Source: Polyodon spathula (lineage: Eukaryota > Chordata > Actinopteri > Acipenseriformes > Polyodontidae). Taken from it: 64,000 bases of DNA. How positions within the stretch are numbered: the first letter of the stretch is position 1; every line of letters starts with the position of its first letter. The notes beneath the pieces are model-generated. The model did no database searches. It saw only the letters and a list, made by a program, of their open reading frames with translations, and was not told the origin of the DNA. This document shows positions 12,915 through 23,345 of this stretch, in pieces. Location: NCBI RefSeq assembly GCF_017654505.1, contig NC_054538.1:60608184-60672183 (forward strand), read 5' to 3'. The position numbers and the translations under genes were made by a program.

Positions 12915-13089
12915 GATAATGATTTTGGAAGTCTATTAGGAAACAAATGAACTTACTATGAGTATTATTTTAAAGGAAACTATAAATGGGATAGGTCAAG
13001 GGTAAGGCGTGTAGGAGGCACAGAGAAACATCTTCTTTAGTTTATATAACTTTTGCTTTTATGTCTGAGCTGACTCCTTATAAGGACTA

Positions 13090-13700
13090 GTACATCTTCA
13101 AGTGCTATGGCCTGGATATATTTCTTTTAATTCTCGAAGTGCAGGACATTCTGAGGTACAGAGCCATTTCTTGCACTGTTGTAATTTCTTGTGCATATTT
13201 ATTTGCAAAGTATCTTTCACATTCTTTCCCAGTGAAATCATGCAATAGGGCCTTGGAATGCCAAATAGGTTATTTTTCGAGACCAAGTACGAGGGAGCTG
13301 TCAAACGAGGCGATTATGGACTTATCAAGTGAAAGTGCCAGAGAGCCGGCTGGAATGCACAGCTTTGACATAACAGGAAAAGCAGCTAAAGAAAATATAA
13401 GAAACCTATTAATTACAAACCTGTGACACTTTTCTTTCATTCGCTCTAGTAAAACATGTAACCTCCAAGGCTGGTGATTATGTGTACATTACCAATTGCA
13501 CTCCCAATGTAGCGACTGATTTTTCCCTAATAGAATATTTACTAGAAGAAAGGTAGATTTATACCATGCACATTAATGATGTTTGCACTGCCCCAGCAAG
13601 CCTCATTTTCATTGCAGTGAAAAATCCATCCAGTGTTTTCACCTCAGTGAGCTACAAGCAAGCTTGGGTTTTACATTAAAGCGTTTGTGAACACCACTTA
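13090..13700. promoter_or_regulatory. Candidate conserved non-coding block
   Basis: About 600 bp of balanced, repeat-free sequence that is open in frames on both strands (13098-13304 minus and 13139-13426 plus). Neither translation resembles a protein domain. Overlapping openness on both strands suggests compositional constraint rather than coding. It contains CTATTAATTAC and CACATTAATGATG homeodomain-type cores. Confidence 0.3.
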
Positions 13701-13779
13701 AACCCCCTATTTCACAACTTGCTGTTTACTGCCTCTGTTGTACAGTGTACTGTTGCAGATTACTTTTATTGAACAATTA

Positions 13780-14060
13780 TATTTTATCCACATTTCCTGG
13801 GTCATTAATCAGCTGCAGGAAAGCTAAAGAAGCATATTGAGAGAACAGCCCCCATTTACTCTGCTGAACGTCATATTGAAAGCACTTGTATGTAAATAAA
13901 AGTCCCTCTCAACCATCTTGTTTGCTGTAAAAGAGAAAACACCAGCAGCTTAAAAGAGTAGTACTTTTACTTACACAGATGTTTGCTTCAATATAATGCT
14001 CAGGAGATTAAAAAATGGCATTCTCCACAAACATACTAGTACTGGGAAGTGAAATGGTTG
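13780..14060. promoter_or_regulatory. Candidate conserved non-coding block (second part)
   Basis: Balanced sequence with GGGTCATTAATCAGCTGC (homeodomain core plus an E-box CAGCTG) and TTGTATGTAAATAAA (a POU- or FOX-like word). A 3' poly-A-free, repeat-free context makes regulatory function plausible but unproven. Confidence 0.28.
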
Positions 14061-14318
14061 CATATCACCAGCTGCTTATAGAGTAGGGTCAGGTGTAGAT
14101 GATTCTGGTTATTACTGGTATTACACTGCTTAAATTATTATAAGCAACTTAATGTATAGATCAGTCAAGGACAGAACCATGATGTACTGTATGTGGCATA
14201 CTGTATAGGTCATTAGTTTGCATATATTTGTAAACACACCTGTTCAACGCTGAACTTTAGATGATTTTAGAAAAAAAAGGATCCCACTACCAAATAAATC
14301 TAGCACAAATACACACTA

Positions 14319-14344
14319 GGCTCTATTTAGCAAATATTTTCGCA
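14319..14344 (+). repeat. Harbinger left terminal inverted repeat
   Basis: GGCTCTATTTAGCAA matches the reverse complement of 16224-16250 with two differences. Both are followed internally by a TTCGCA word. Confidence 0.8.
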
Positions 14345-14619
14345 GCTACTATTGCTCGGGCAAAAATGACAGCGTTGGCAAACCGCCACGATAGCACATG
14401 AAATTTAGATTTAGAAGTCATGTCTCATGCATGGGCTAACGTACATTAAATAGTGACTCATGCGCCCAGCCAATCAAAGCACAGTGGGGGAGTAAGGTTA
14501 CATCCAATAAGGATTCAACATTCCCTTTAAGAGCACCCTGTGCATCTGTGGTAGCAAACAGAGGGCATTTTGAAACCACACAAAAAGAAGAAAGGATACA
14601 AAAGCGCAAAAAAGTAACA

Positions 14620-14664
14620 ATGTCCAGCAGCCCAAGTGAGGAGGATGACCAAGCCCCTCAATAA
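14620..14664 (+). pseudogene. Possible 5' stub of the second Harbinger ORF
   Basis: ATG starts a 14-residue acidic peptide, MSSSPSEEDDQAPQ, followed by TAA. It sits just inside the left end and converges on the transposase remnant, which fits the position of the accessory (Myb-like) gene in a two-gene Harbinger. The stub is too short to identify by homology, so this is inference. Confidence 0.25.
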
Positions 14665-14667
14665 AGG

Positions 14668-15153
14668 CTACAATTTGTTATTTTTTATCAGCCTGGAGGT
14701 GGAGAGTGAATACTTATGACATTTTTTAAAAAAGTAATCTATAATGCTTTGTCTGACCTGCCTGGCACTTGCAGCATCTTCAACCTCCACCACTGGGGCT
14801 TCAAGTTCAGCATCTGCTTCCCTCAAACCCTGCAATCTTTCCTCTGTAAGTTCAACATCACATCCATTACAGAGAGCTATGTTATGTAAAACACAACCAG
14901 CGAGGATGATATTGCTAACCTTCTGAGGACTGTACTGTAGTGTTTCCACAGAGAGGATTTTGAGGATTTCAAATGTCCGTTCAATTACACTCCGCTCAAA
15001 TACAGTCCGCTCAATTACAGTACAAGCACATTTAAAGGTACGGCTATATCTCTGTGTGGCAGGGGTCGCTGGTTGAGCAGCAGTGTTAGCAGCCACAGCG
15101 TCAGTGGATACCCGTTGTACCCTATCAACCACCTGCTGAAACAAAGCTAGCAA
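14668..15153 (-). pseudogene. Harbinger (HARBI1-like) transposase, C-terminal remnant
   Basis: The 161-codon minus-strand frame contains, at about residues 60-95, IERTFEILK...LQYSPQKVSNII followed by GCVLHNIAL. This is the conserved end of HARBI1/PIF DDE transposases, where an (I/V)ER-FG-LK motif is followed by LQYxPxKV and CVLHN. An acidic linker and IIDYFF follow. Full-length proteins are about 350-430 residues, so most of the catalytic domain, including the first two Asp, is missing. The first 45 residues (MLALFQQVVDRV...) do not look like the transposase and may come from the partner ORF across an internal deletion. The ER motif is triplicated (14977-15021). The element is not expected to be active. 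Confidence 0.75.
14977..15021 (-). repeat. Three in-frame 15-bp tandem copies inside the transposase remnant
   Basis: CCGTTCAATTACACT, CCGCTCAAATACAGT and CCGCTCAATTACAGT lie head to tail. Read on the minus strand they encode TVIER, TVFER and SVIER. They fall on the motif that normally occurs once, just before FG-LK, in Harbinger transposases. Confidence 0.9.
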
Positions 15154-15831
15154 TGGTGAATAAACAAGTCATGATCAGAGCGAGGATGGTTTGCATGCTG
15201 ACAGAATAGGTCCCCTTACAATTTATGTAGAGGTGCCTATTCTGTGTTGGTGCGCGTAGCTGCACGTGTGTAATCAATGGTTCTCAGGACACCGGAACAC
15301 CCATACCGCCCAAGAAAACCATGCTTTGTATTTTGTTGCAGCTCGTGAGAGACAGAGAAACAGATGAATTCTCCTGCCTGCTTTAATAAAGCTGCAGGTA
15401 CATCTCACACTGCACATGACACAGCCGACTAACTTGTGTCTGCAGTATACTGTAAAGCCATAAATATTTGTGAGCCTTTTATTATGCGTAAACATGAAAT
15501 GGCATGAAATCAAATTCCACTAATAATACATACTTCATATACTGCAACAGACAGCCAACATTTTTGGAACAAAATAGGTTTTATGGATGTGATTTGCCAA
15601 ATATTTTGGTTGCACATTGTATGGCTTTACAGTAACCCACAGTACTTTGGAATGAGCCAGTGGCATAAAATGTTAGGGCAGTGGGTACCCTTAGTGCTAC
15701 TACAGGCAAACAGCGTACTTTTCAAGGTCAACCTGAAGCAGTTGGCATATGTCAGTGATTGTTTGTCTGGTGAGGCAAAATTGCTGCATACATTGTGGCT
15801 CAGAAAAGACGTCTAAATATTTGGAGATGTC

Positions 15832-15855
15832 TCCTCCTCCTCCTCCTCTCTCTTT
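15832..15855. repeat. Short (CTC)n tract
   Basis: A CTCCTC repeat inside the Harbinger element, followed by CTCTCT. Confidence 0.9.
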
Positions 15856-16223
15856 ATCTGGCCATGTAGAAATCCAGTGCGCACTCCATATTTCTTTTAT
15901 TTAAGTTTTTTCCCTCTCTCTTTACCTGCTTCCCTGGTAGTTTCACTGGTATTTCTAGTCAACTATGTCATTTGCTCACAGTTTAGACCTGGTTTTCACA
16001 TGTCAATTTAAACACAAATGGTTTGCTAAATCGCTACATTTGCATGTAAATGAGGACACTCCCCTATAAAGTTCAGGACATGTCCAGTGCTAAATTTGAC
16101 TTGCCGGGTGGGCCCTAAAACACGGTTGTAAAACCACATAGGTGGGCAAAGTTTGCCTGCCCACATGTGCGCTTGATTTTGGTGTGCTAACTGTCCGCAA
16201 ATGTATTTTGCGATTGCCTTAGG

Positions 16224-16250
16224 GGTTTGCGAACATTGATAAATAGGGCC
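16224..16250 (-). repeat. Harbinger right terminal inverted repeat
   Basis: The reverse complement begins GGCCCTATTTATCAA and pairs with the left end at 14319. Confidence 0.8.
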
Positions 16251-17979
16251 CATTATGTTTGTTTGCTTTTTCTGATTTAGATGGTGTTACACTTACATCT
16301 AGCCATTGAATGCCAGCATATATTTGATCTTGTCAAGCTAGACCCTTATGATATAGAAATACATTCAATTTTAGAAGGTTTCAGTCTCGACTGGAATCTA
16401 TTATTAAGATGAAAAACATCGACACGGCACAGCCATTGAGAGCCGATATTGTATTTTTAACAGCATACATTTAGATAAACTTCAAGATGTAACCTTATAA
16501 TGTTGCAATTTGCATATTGTAAACTTCCATTGGTTACACACACTAACAATGCACTCTCAAAAGGTTGGTCATTTGTCATTTATATACCACAATGCAACAT
16601 TCTTCATTATTGACATGTAGAAAATCTATATGGGCTTTCCTAATTACTTATTGGTCATAATCAATTAGGGAAGTTTTTAGACTCTGGCAGCCTTATATAA
16701 ATATACTGGCAAAGTTCAGCTCCTATGATTCCTGACAATTAAATTGTTCTGTCACTCTGGGACTCTCATTAATCTCAACTTGTCATTCTTGTTTATGCAA
16801 GTTATAATGGGCTGTGTGTGAGAGAGAGTGAAATGAGATGCTAAAAGCCTTTTGCCTTTTAACCGTTTCAGGGTGGATGAATGAAAAACCAACAGAAGAG
16901 ATTTTGCGTAAGCAAAGTTCAAAATTGATTCATACAAAGATAAAAGGTTGTAAGCTGCATAGTAAACTGAGGGAGGGGAGGTACTGTATTAAATTGAACT
17001 CTATAAAATAACACAACTTCAGTTTACAAAGTGTACCCATTTAATAACTGTTGCTAACGTATAAATTAATTAAACACCAACATAAACACAGACAAAAATG
17101 TTAAACTAAATGTACAACGTAATATTTTTAAAAACACATTCTCTTCCTATGTGCAGTGTAAATTAAAATAATGTGCTGTGTATTTTAAACTGAGCAGATA
17201 TATACGGTTTAAATTTCTATTTTCAATGATTCATGTTATTGCAGATTTTTGCAACTTATTGTCTTTATAAAGACAGTGAATGAATCTGAAGTGGCTTTAT
17301 ATTCCATAGTGACTGATGAGAATATATAAATTTAGTGTATGTTGTACTGTAAATTCTTTACAATACCACATGTACTTCCTCTTATCTGATGATAGGTGTA
17401 ACTGTACAGTATGAATGGTGCAACAGATAATTCTGGACAAGCGACTTTTAGATGGCATTTAAAGCTAGATTCTTTATGACAGATATTTCTAATAAAGGCA
17501 GTAAAAGAGATTAACTGTAGACCGTCTTCTTTTTTAATGCTAACCTTTTAATCTCATTTAGCTAGTTATAGTGAGTGATACTTGCAATTTATTAAAATTA
17601 AGTACTCACTCCACCAAACATTGGTTACAAAGTTATAGGAAGATTAAAATTAGTTTTTCTTTTCAGGAAACTGCACGATTTTTCATTTTATGTCGTGATG
17701 CCAATATATACAGACAAAAAAATATATATGGTAATGAGTACCTTTCATTATAAAACTTTTTTTGTTTTTGTTTTTTGTTCAACTGTAAATGAGAAGATAA
17801 TAATATGTTCAGGGGAGGCCACTCAGTCACCCATCCCAGGCCCAACTTTCATCTTGTGGGTAATTATCTCCCATCTTCATCAGTCACCCTCCTAAGGTCT
17901 GGTTATTAAAGATGCCAGGTATTTCCGAAATGAATCATGTCTTTAAAAACTGCATCTTTTCATGTTAATGTCCTTTATT
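16251..17979. other. Intergenic sequence, no gene seen
   Basis: Mostly AT-rich unique sequence. A more balanced part at about 16270-16480 and another at 16730-16930 could be minor regulatory elements. The open frames at 16752-16937 (minus) and 17571-17895 have no domain. Confidence 0.55.
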
Positions 17980-18205
17980 ATGTGGAGCAGAGGCCCTCCT
18001 TTGAGTTGAAAGCACACATCTACAAGAGAAGTCTGAACTCTGACGTGCTGCCAGACCAAGAAAGATTCTCAGTGGTGACCTCCCAGCAAGAGCTGAGCAT
18101 TCGTCACTGTGTGTGCCTCTCATACCCCTGGGCTGGATGCATGCTAATTTGCGCCATTGTTTCAGGGTGAGTGGCTTCCCAGTGCTCTGGAACAAAGACT
18201 TTTTG
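17980..18205. promoter_or_regulatory. Candidate enhancer-like block with POU and SOX words
   Basis: A GC-balanced block in AT-rich flanks, open in both directions (17937-18170 plus, 17965-18195 minus) without domains. It contains ATGCTAAT (18141-18148), an octamer-type POU word, and CCATTGTTT (18154-18162), a SOX core, only a few bases apart. That spacing is typical of developmental enhancers, but function is inferred. Confidence 0.35.
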
Positions 18206-18658
18206 CATACGTCTCTGTGTAGCCTTGTTTAATATTTACATTTGCATATTAGCCTAGTTGTATTCTGAAGATACTGGGGGGGGGGGGTAGTTTTCAGGTC
18301 AGTTTATTCCAAGGGATTACAAAAAAATTTAGACTGTTTTTGTAATTTCTAATCTAATTGAGAAATGTACTGTTAAAAAGATTGCAGTGTAAACATGCGT
18401 GTATGTTGAAGTTGTATCATACTACTACTAATAATACTAGTAATAATGACAATAATATCTATATATAGTTTTTGCTCAAAGAGCCAGCTTCCCAACATTT
18501 TGGTATGTTTAACAAACATTGGCGGTGCCATGGTAACCACACATTTATTTCTCTTTAAATAAAATTAATCTTCTAATATATTTGTGATATCATTCACTAT
18601 GTGGATAATGTAGCAATCTACTGTCCCTTTCTATTTAAACCTTCAGACATATATATAT

Positions 18659-18719
<61 letters not shown>

Positions 18720-19120
18720 ATATATATATATAATATGCATTTGTGTTAACGTGATTCACACACAGTAAGCGATGGGGGGTATAAACTCCCACACAATAAC
18801 CTGACATTCAAAATGTCTCCCATCAACAGTACAGTAAACAAAACAAACAAGCGTGTATGCAATTACAAAATTATTAAGACCCTCATCACACTAATAAAAA
18901 AGATGTATTAAAATCTATAAATGTTCTAAAAAGTACAATAATCCATCGCGTATCCGACTGCAATGGGACCAGAGCAAAAAGGTGGATAAATGAATTCCGT
19001 TTTAAATACCATTATAAACAGCTGTAACAATTACTGTGCTATATTATTATGTTGAGATTCATCTTTTATTAGGGAGCTCCCCTAAATCCCTTGTTTAGAA
19101 AGATACAGAGTATTAATGCT
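18206..19120. other. Intergenic sequence with long TA array
   Basis: Holds a G run at about 18277-18287, a (CTA)/(ATA) tract near 18420 and a TA array at 18649-18736. No gene is seen. Confidence 0.6.
18649..18736. repeat. Interrupted (TA)n array
   Basis: Four TA blocks are joined by TAATAT interruptions. Confidence 0.96.
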
Positions 19121-19602
19121 TGTGACAGAGTAGCTGTCTGCCATGTGGATGTGTGCATTCACTTCTGAGTGACAGGCATGAGATCGAGACGGAGGCTGAA
19201 GTTGATACGTCCCGCAGGCGATCAGGATTTATTTACATACTGTAGCGCTGAGCTGCGGGGTTTCCAGGATATAATGAGACCGACAACTGTGGTGGTTCAA
19301 CTGCCGCTAGATCCCGCGTCTCTCTTTCAAACTGTCATCTCCACACACTCCCGTCCCTCCCTCTTCCTCACTGATTGGTCCAACACTCTTTATCTCTGAC
19401 TGCTTGTGTCAGACCTGCTCCCACCCCTCTCAGTGATGCACTCACACACAGGCAGTCTTTCAACTCTAAGTCACACTAGCACCAAAACACAGAAAACAGT
19501 AACAGATCTGAACAAGAATAAAACAGTTTACAAACACATTATTTACAGAGTACTCCCATCCTCTTCCCCAGTCCATAATCAGGTCCATTCCCATATTGTC
19601 TC
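19121..19602 (-). mobile_element. LTR-like fragment, 3' part in reverse orientation
   Basis: The left edge TGTGACAGAG read on the minus strand is CTCTGTCACA, the kind of end seen on the neighbouring LTR at 20009-20715. Minus-strand signals are in a plausible order, with a CCAAT word (ACCAATCAG near 19373-19381) followed by an AATAAA at about 19228. The stretch is richer in CpG than its surroundings, suggesting a fairly recent insertion. Its right boundary is obscured by the Tigger fragment, and a target-site duplication is not found. The family is not identified. Confidence 0.4.
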
Positions 19603-19743
19603 TAGCTTTCTGAAGCAACGTTGCACTGTCTGCTGACTGACAGAGTTCCAAGCATGTTTTAGCAAGCGTGCAGCATCTAACAGAGACATTTTATTTGCAC
19701 TAATTTTTGTGCTAATGCTCATCGCTTTTCTCTTTCCAGCCAT
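19603..19743 (-). pseudogene. Tigger/pogo transposase, internally deleted remnant
   Basis: On the minus strand MAGKRKAMSISTK resembles the start of Tigger/CENP-B-type transposases, just before the DNA-binding helix-turn-helix. It is followed almost directly by SLLDAARLLKHAW and SVSQQTVQRCFRKL, which resembles the far C-terminal part of the DDE domain (LxDAxxFLxxAW...VxxxTIxNCFRKxG). Several hundred codons that normally separate these are absent, so the two ends have been joined by an internal deletion at about 19700. The upstream minus-strand sequence (19744 to about 19990) probably belongs to its 5' leader. Terminal repeats were not located with confidence. Confidence 0.6.
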
Positions 19744-20008
19744 GCTTGCTGTTGCAGTCAGTGCTGATTTTTCAAACTGTAAACATGACCCTGCGTACAC
19801 GGATTAAAAAGCCAAGGTACAGTACAGGGGTAACCGCTCAGTACGCGGTGCAAACAGCTGATTGATTGATCTGTCAAGCTTTTACTACAGTAAAGTGATG
19901 CCTTTTGTATTGAAATCTATGTGAACAAGGTGAATCTAGGTAACAAGGTGAAAACAGCAAATTTGTGGAGTAGTAAGAGTGATTTCTACAGTATCAGCAG
20001 TATGTCTG

Positions 20009-20715
20009 TGTGGCAGAGTGGTTAACAGTGTACAGGTGTAGGAGATCAATGGTGTTTCATTGTTTGTAATCCAATTGCCTGACGGCGTAACAGCAGTAAA
20101 TAATGAACATTGTTAACAGGCAACACAGCGACGTTTATTGCTCCGTTTAAATCCACGGTTAGTTCCCCAAATAATAAACAGTCCCGTTCTTATTCACCCA
20201 CACTTAACACAGACACAGACACAAACACAAGTCCACAGTACGTGCTCTAGTGCTCGTTGTGAATATACAGTCCTTGGTGAAACAAAGTGCAGTGATGTTG
20301 ATCCGGGTTTAGTGCTGGCCTTTGGAGACAGCTCTGGATCATTTTATTCATAATAATGACAAAATAAAACAAACACTCACAATTATCACAGCACAGTTCT
20401 CCTTTTAGTTACCAGTTTTTAACCATTCACAAAAGAACAGATCACATCACTACATCCCCTTTTTATACGGTAACCCGTGACCGCTTGGTCAATGAGCGCA
20501 TCCGCTCCTCCAATCCACGGACGCCACGTCGCTTCCCGTCTGGTCATTGTTTTTGTGTACCATAGCTCCGCCTCCTTTCTAGATGGCTGACTTCCACCTA
20601 ACGCTGGGAAAGAACTGTCATGCCATCCAGTCCAGGGTACTCTGTTCCCTTTACACAGCACCCTTGCAGGTCGGGAGGGAGATCTAACACCAAGAATCAT
20701 TTGATCTCTGTCACA
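20009..20715 (-). mobile_element. Solo LTR-like element, reverse orientation
   Basis: The ends are TGTGGCAGAG (20009) and CTCTGTCACA (20715), giving TG...CA termini with inverted 10-bp ends. Flanks GTCTG and GTTTG may be a 5-bp target duplication with one mismatch. Read on the minus strand, a TATA box (TATAAAAAGG, about 20458-20467) precedes an AATAAA signal (20343-20348) by about 115 bp, the order expected of U3-R-U5. No gag or pol sequence is seen beside it. It shares end sequences with the fragment at 19121. Confidence 0.6.
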
Positions 20716-20772
20716 GTTTGTTTTTTAAATCTATGTGAATGGCTTATAATGAGATCCAAACAGCTGAGTTTG

Positions 20773-20876
20773 CCCAAAATATATGTTGTGTTAAACAGCG
20801 CATTTCTTATTGAAAGTAACGGGAATGGCAAACGGCAAACGCTATTTGTCCGATGTAAATGGCTGCTATGTCCCTA
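20773..20876 (-). repeat. Dispersed repeat A, copy 1
   Basis: The reverse complement of this block matches 34681-34806 closely, for example through CGTTTGCCGTTTGCCATTCC and GAAATGCGCTGTTTAACAC. Both copies have a (TA)n array on the same relative side. It is an unidentified repeat family, most likely the end of a transposable element. Confidence 0.85.
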
Positions 20877-20893
20877 ACATATATATAATTGTG

Positions 20894-20895
<2 letters not shown>

Positions 20896-20944
<49 letters not shown>
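20896..20944. repeat. (TA)n array
   Basis: A pure TA array beside dispersed repeat A. Confidence 0.96.
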
Positions 20945-20951
<7 letters not shown>

Positions 20952-21589
20952 AATGTTTTATGGTTGTTGGTGCATACAAATAAGGCCTACAAAAATAAGC
21001 ATACATCACTGCAAAGACAAGTTTAGCAAAACTAACAACAGTAATTAATGCACACATAAATTGTATCCAAAGTGTGCCTTTCTAGAGCCTATTGTATTAC
21101 TAATGAGCTAGTATCACAGGATCACATAATTAGTAAAGGATTACCAGAGTCTTTAGTGTTTATAAGGTAGATATAGCTATTGAAGACAGCAACACAGTCA
21201 TTATATCCAGACATGCTTGTTCCAGTATTGGGTCATGTTAAATACAGGAGTTAGTTGTAGTAACAGACTGATTATTAGAATAAATGTTTTTATTTACTAA
21301 TTCAGGCTACCATAAAATGTGCACTATCTTTTGGTAATTGTGACTTGTTTAATTTAAAGTGAAGTACAGAGCTGCCTTGGGTGAAAATAAAGCATTGAGT
21401 GAATAATACAGTATGTGTGGTCATTTAAATGCACAAAATCCACAATTTGGTGTATTTATTCACAGATAAGTAAATACCACATTCATTAAAACTGCCACTT
21501 TCATCCAGTGTTAGCTGGTGCAAAACCAAGTGGACAGCTAAAGGAATTGAATGATAATCAGCTAAGGGCTTGAGTACTCTACTGTACTT
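20945..21589. other. Intergenic sequence, nothing recognised
   Basis: AT-rich unique sequence without a recognisable gene or repeat. Confidence 0.6.
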
Positions 21590-22090
21590 GGATCAGGATG
21601 ATTCAGGGTGACTGGCATGTGTGGCTGGGCAAGACAAGAACAATAGTATCACTAATTAGGGGCCTGCCAACAGTTTCCACCTTGGCTAAATGTGCATAGA
21701 CCACACCCTGCTATCTGTCTCAGGGGGTGCTGTCATTTCTGGCCTACAACGCAAAGAGACAGATTCATCATGAGTAACTGTGCAATAATTGTGAAAAAAA
21801 CCCAAGATGATTAAAATGCATCTGTCCTTACATCTGCATACCCTCGGGATAGGCCCAAGGCACTGATATTGTCTACAAGATTAAGAATTGTCAAAATCTA
21901 GTAGGCCTCCCGACAGCTATCTCTCGAACGAGGCTAACCGGAGGTGACTGGGCAGAGAAATTTCACCGGAGGGTGGCCTCGGTCAAAGGTCACTTGTAAT
22001 AGCTTTTCCATGCATCTCCAGACCTGTAAATGAGCACAGAGGCTTATACACTCCACTGCACTTTCTTTCTCTTAGTCGGATGCCCTAATC
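21590..22090. promoter_or_regulatory. Candidate conserved non-coding block
   Basis: One of the most GC-balanced non-TE blocks in the window, with retained CpG words such as TCTCGAACGAGGC and ACCGGAGG. It includes GTCAAAGGTCACTTG, a nuclear-receptor-type direct-repeat word with AAGGTCA, and CACTAATTAGG, a homeodomain core. No open frame is supported. It is likely regulatory, by inference from composition. Confidence 0.35.
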
Positions 22091-22189
22091 AAACAAATGA
22101 CTTAGCCCATGCCCACAGTCACTGATCCGGAGATGCATGTGCAGACATTCGTCTGGAATTTCGAAGCGGGATCTCACACATGCATTGCA

Positions 22190-22191
<2 letters not shown>

Positions 22192-22224
<33 letters not shown>

Positions 22225-22270
22225 TCCATTAAGACTATGTAAACAAGAAAAAAGGAAAAAAAAAAACAGA
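22192..22270. repeat. Poly-A tracts
   Basis: A run of about 28 A at 22193-22220 and a second broken run near 22250-22266. A retroposon tail is possible, but no SINE body is recognised upstream. Confidence 0.85.
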
Positions 22271-23130
22271 AAGGGCTTATTACTTTGTAAAACCTGCCCT
22301 CAGGAACCACAAGGGTGTGTTTCAACACAACAAACAGGGTTGACTTACTTGTTTACCTGAAAAAAAGTACACAAGCGAGTGGTTTCAATGAACAACCAGG
22401 TGTCACCTTACTGATGCCTGGGTTGGAATGCTAAATGCTGTCAGTGTGTGAGTCCACCAGTCAATTACAGTAGTCCAGTCTCATTTTAAAGAAAGCTGCT
22501 TGATGAGATTTGATGAGTTAATTAAAAAAATAAAATACGTTATTATGTTGCATTTTATGAATTCTATTGCTACACATTCATTATTATTGTTAGTTGTATT
22601 CATGTGATCATTTGCTTAATGTTCTTTATATATTGAATTATATCAGTTAAAGCTACCGTGTCCAACAAAATTATATCAAATGTTATAATGTAATTTTTAC
22701 TGTTTTTTATTCAGTATAATTGGTTAAATCTTCCTAAATTCTTCATAATTAGAAACCAAACATTATTGGTTTACCAGTTTGTTTCCAGTCCCTAAAGGCA
22801 GGTTCAGGTGCTGGCACACATACTTAATATCTTCTTTTGGCCTTTTAGCTACTCACTCTGTGAACTAGTGTAATAGGGCATGCTCCTGCAGCATCAAAAG
22901 GTTATATGTGTGATGTGCAAAGTTTACTGTAGCTCAGGGAAGCAATACAAAAATCGAAACAAATGAAAAATGGCTTATGCAATTAACATTTACCAGCACA
23001 TATTGACAGGGCTGACATTTTCAACATGCGCTTATAACATACCGGTAATAAACTTATTTATTATGTAAAAACAAACACATAAAAAGACAGAAGCACAATG
23101 AACACTTGCTTGCATTTGAAATGTGTTTTA
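22271..23130. other. Intergenic sequence, nothing recognised
   Basis: AT-rich unique sequence with no gene. Confidence 0.6.
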
Positions 23131-23345
23131 TCATGCTCTTCGTCAAGCCAGTTGCTACTTTTCAGCCAGTGAACCTAAGCTACTACTGAATCCTCATGGC
23201 AATGCCCAGCCTTCTTTAATGATCAATAGGTGTTTATGAAGCATGATCAAGTGAACTATACTCGCCAATTTTCCTCCCTACACCGTGAGATGGTGAAATG
23301 CAAAGCTCCTTGTGGTCCTCCAGCCAAGATTGGAAACACACCACA
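23131..23345. promoter_or_regulatory. Candidate conserved non-coding block
   Basis: Low-repeat sequence with two GATCAA words (AATGATCAATAGG and GCATGATCAAGTG) and little poly-A/T. The regulatory call is weak. Confidence 0.2.

Larger units (their letters stand above)
14319..16250 (-). mobile_element. PIF/Harbinger-type DNA transposon, degenerate
   Basis: The left end GGCTCTATTTAGCAA (14319) and the reverse complement of the right end, GGCCCTATTTATCAA (ending 16250), form terminal inverted repeats. Similarity continues inward to TTCGCA. The 1.93-kb interior holds a decayed Harbinger transposase 3' part on the minus strand (14668-15153) and a short plus-strand frame (14620-14664). Autonomous Harbingers encode a DDE transposase plus a Myb-like protein over about 3-4 kb, so this copy has lost much of its coding sequence. 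The usual 3-bp TWA target duplication is not clear, because CTA precedes the left end and CAT follows the right. The right third (about 15540-16230) is non-coding and includes a segment shared with 55107-55185. Confidence 0.8.

Noticed and set aside
13098..13426. Overlapping frames on both strands as an exon
   Set aside because: Neither translation shows a domain, and openness on both strands points to composition rather than coding.
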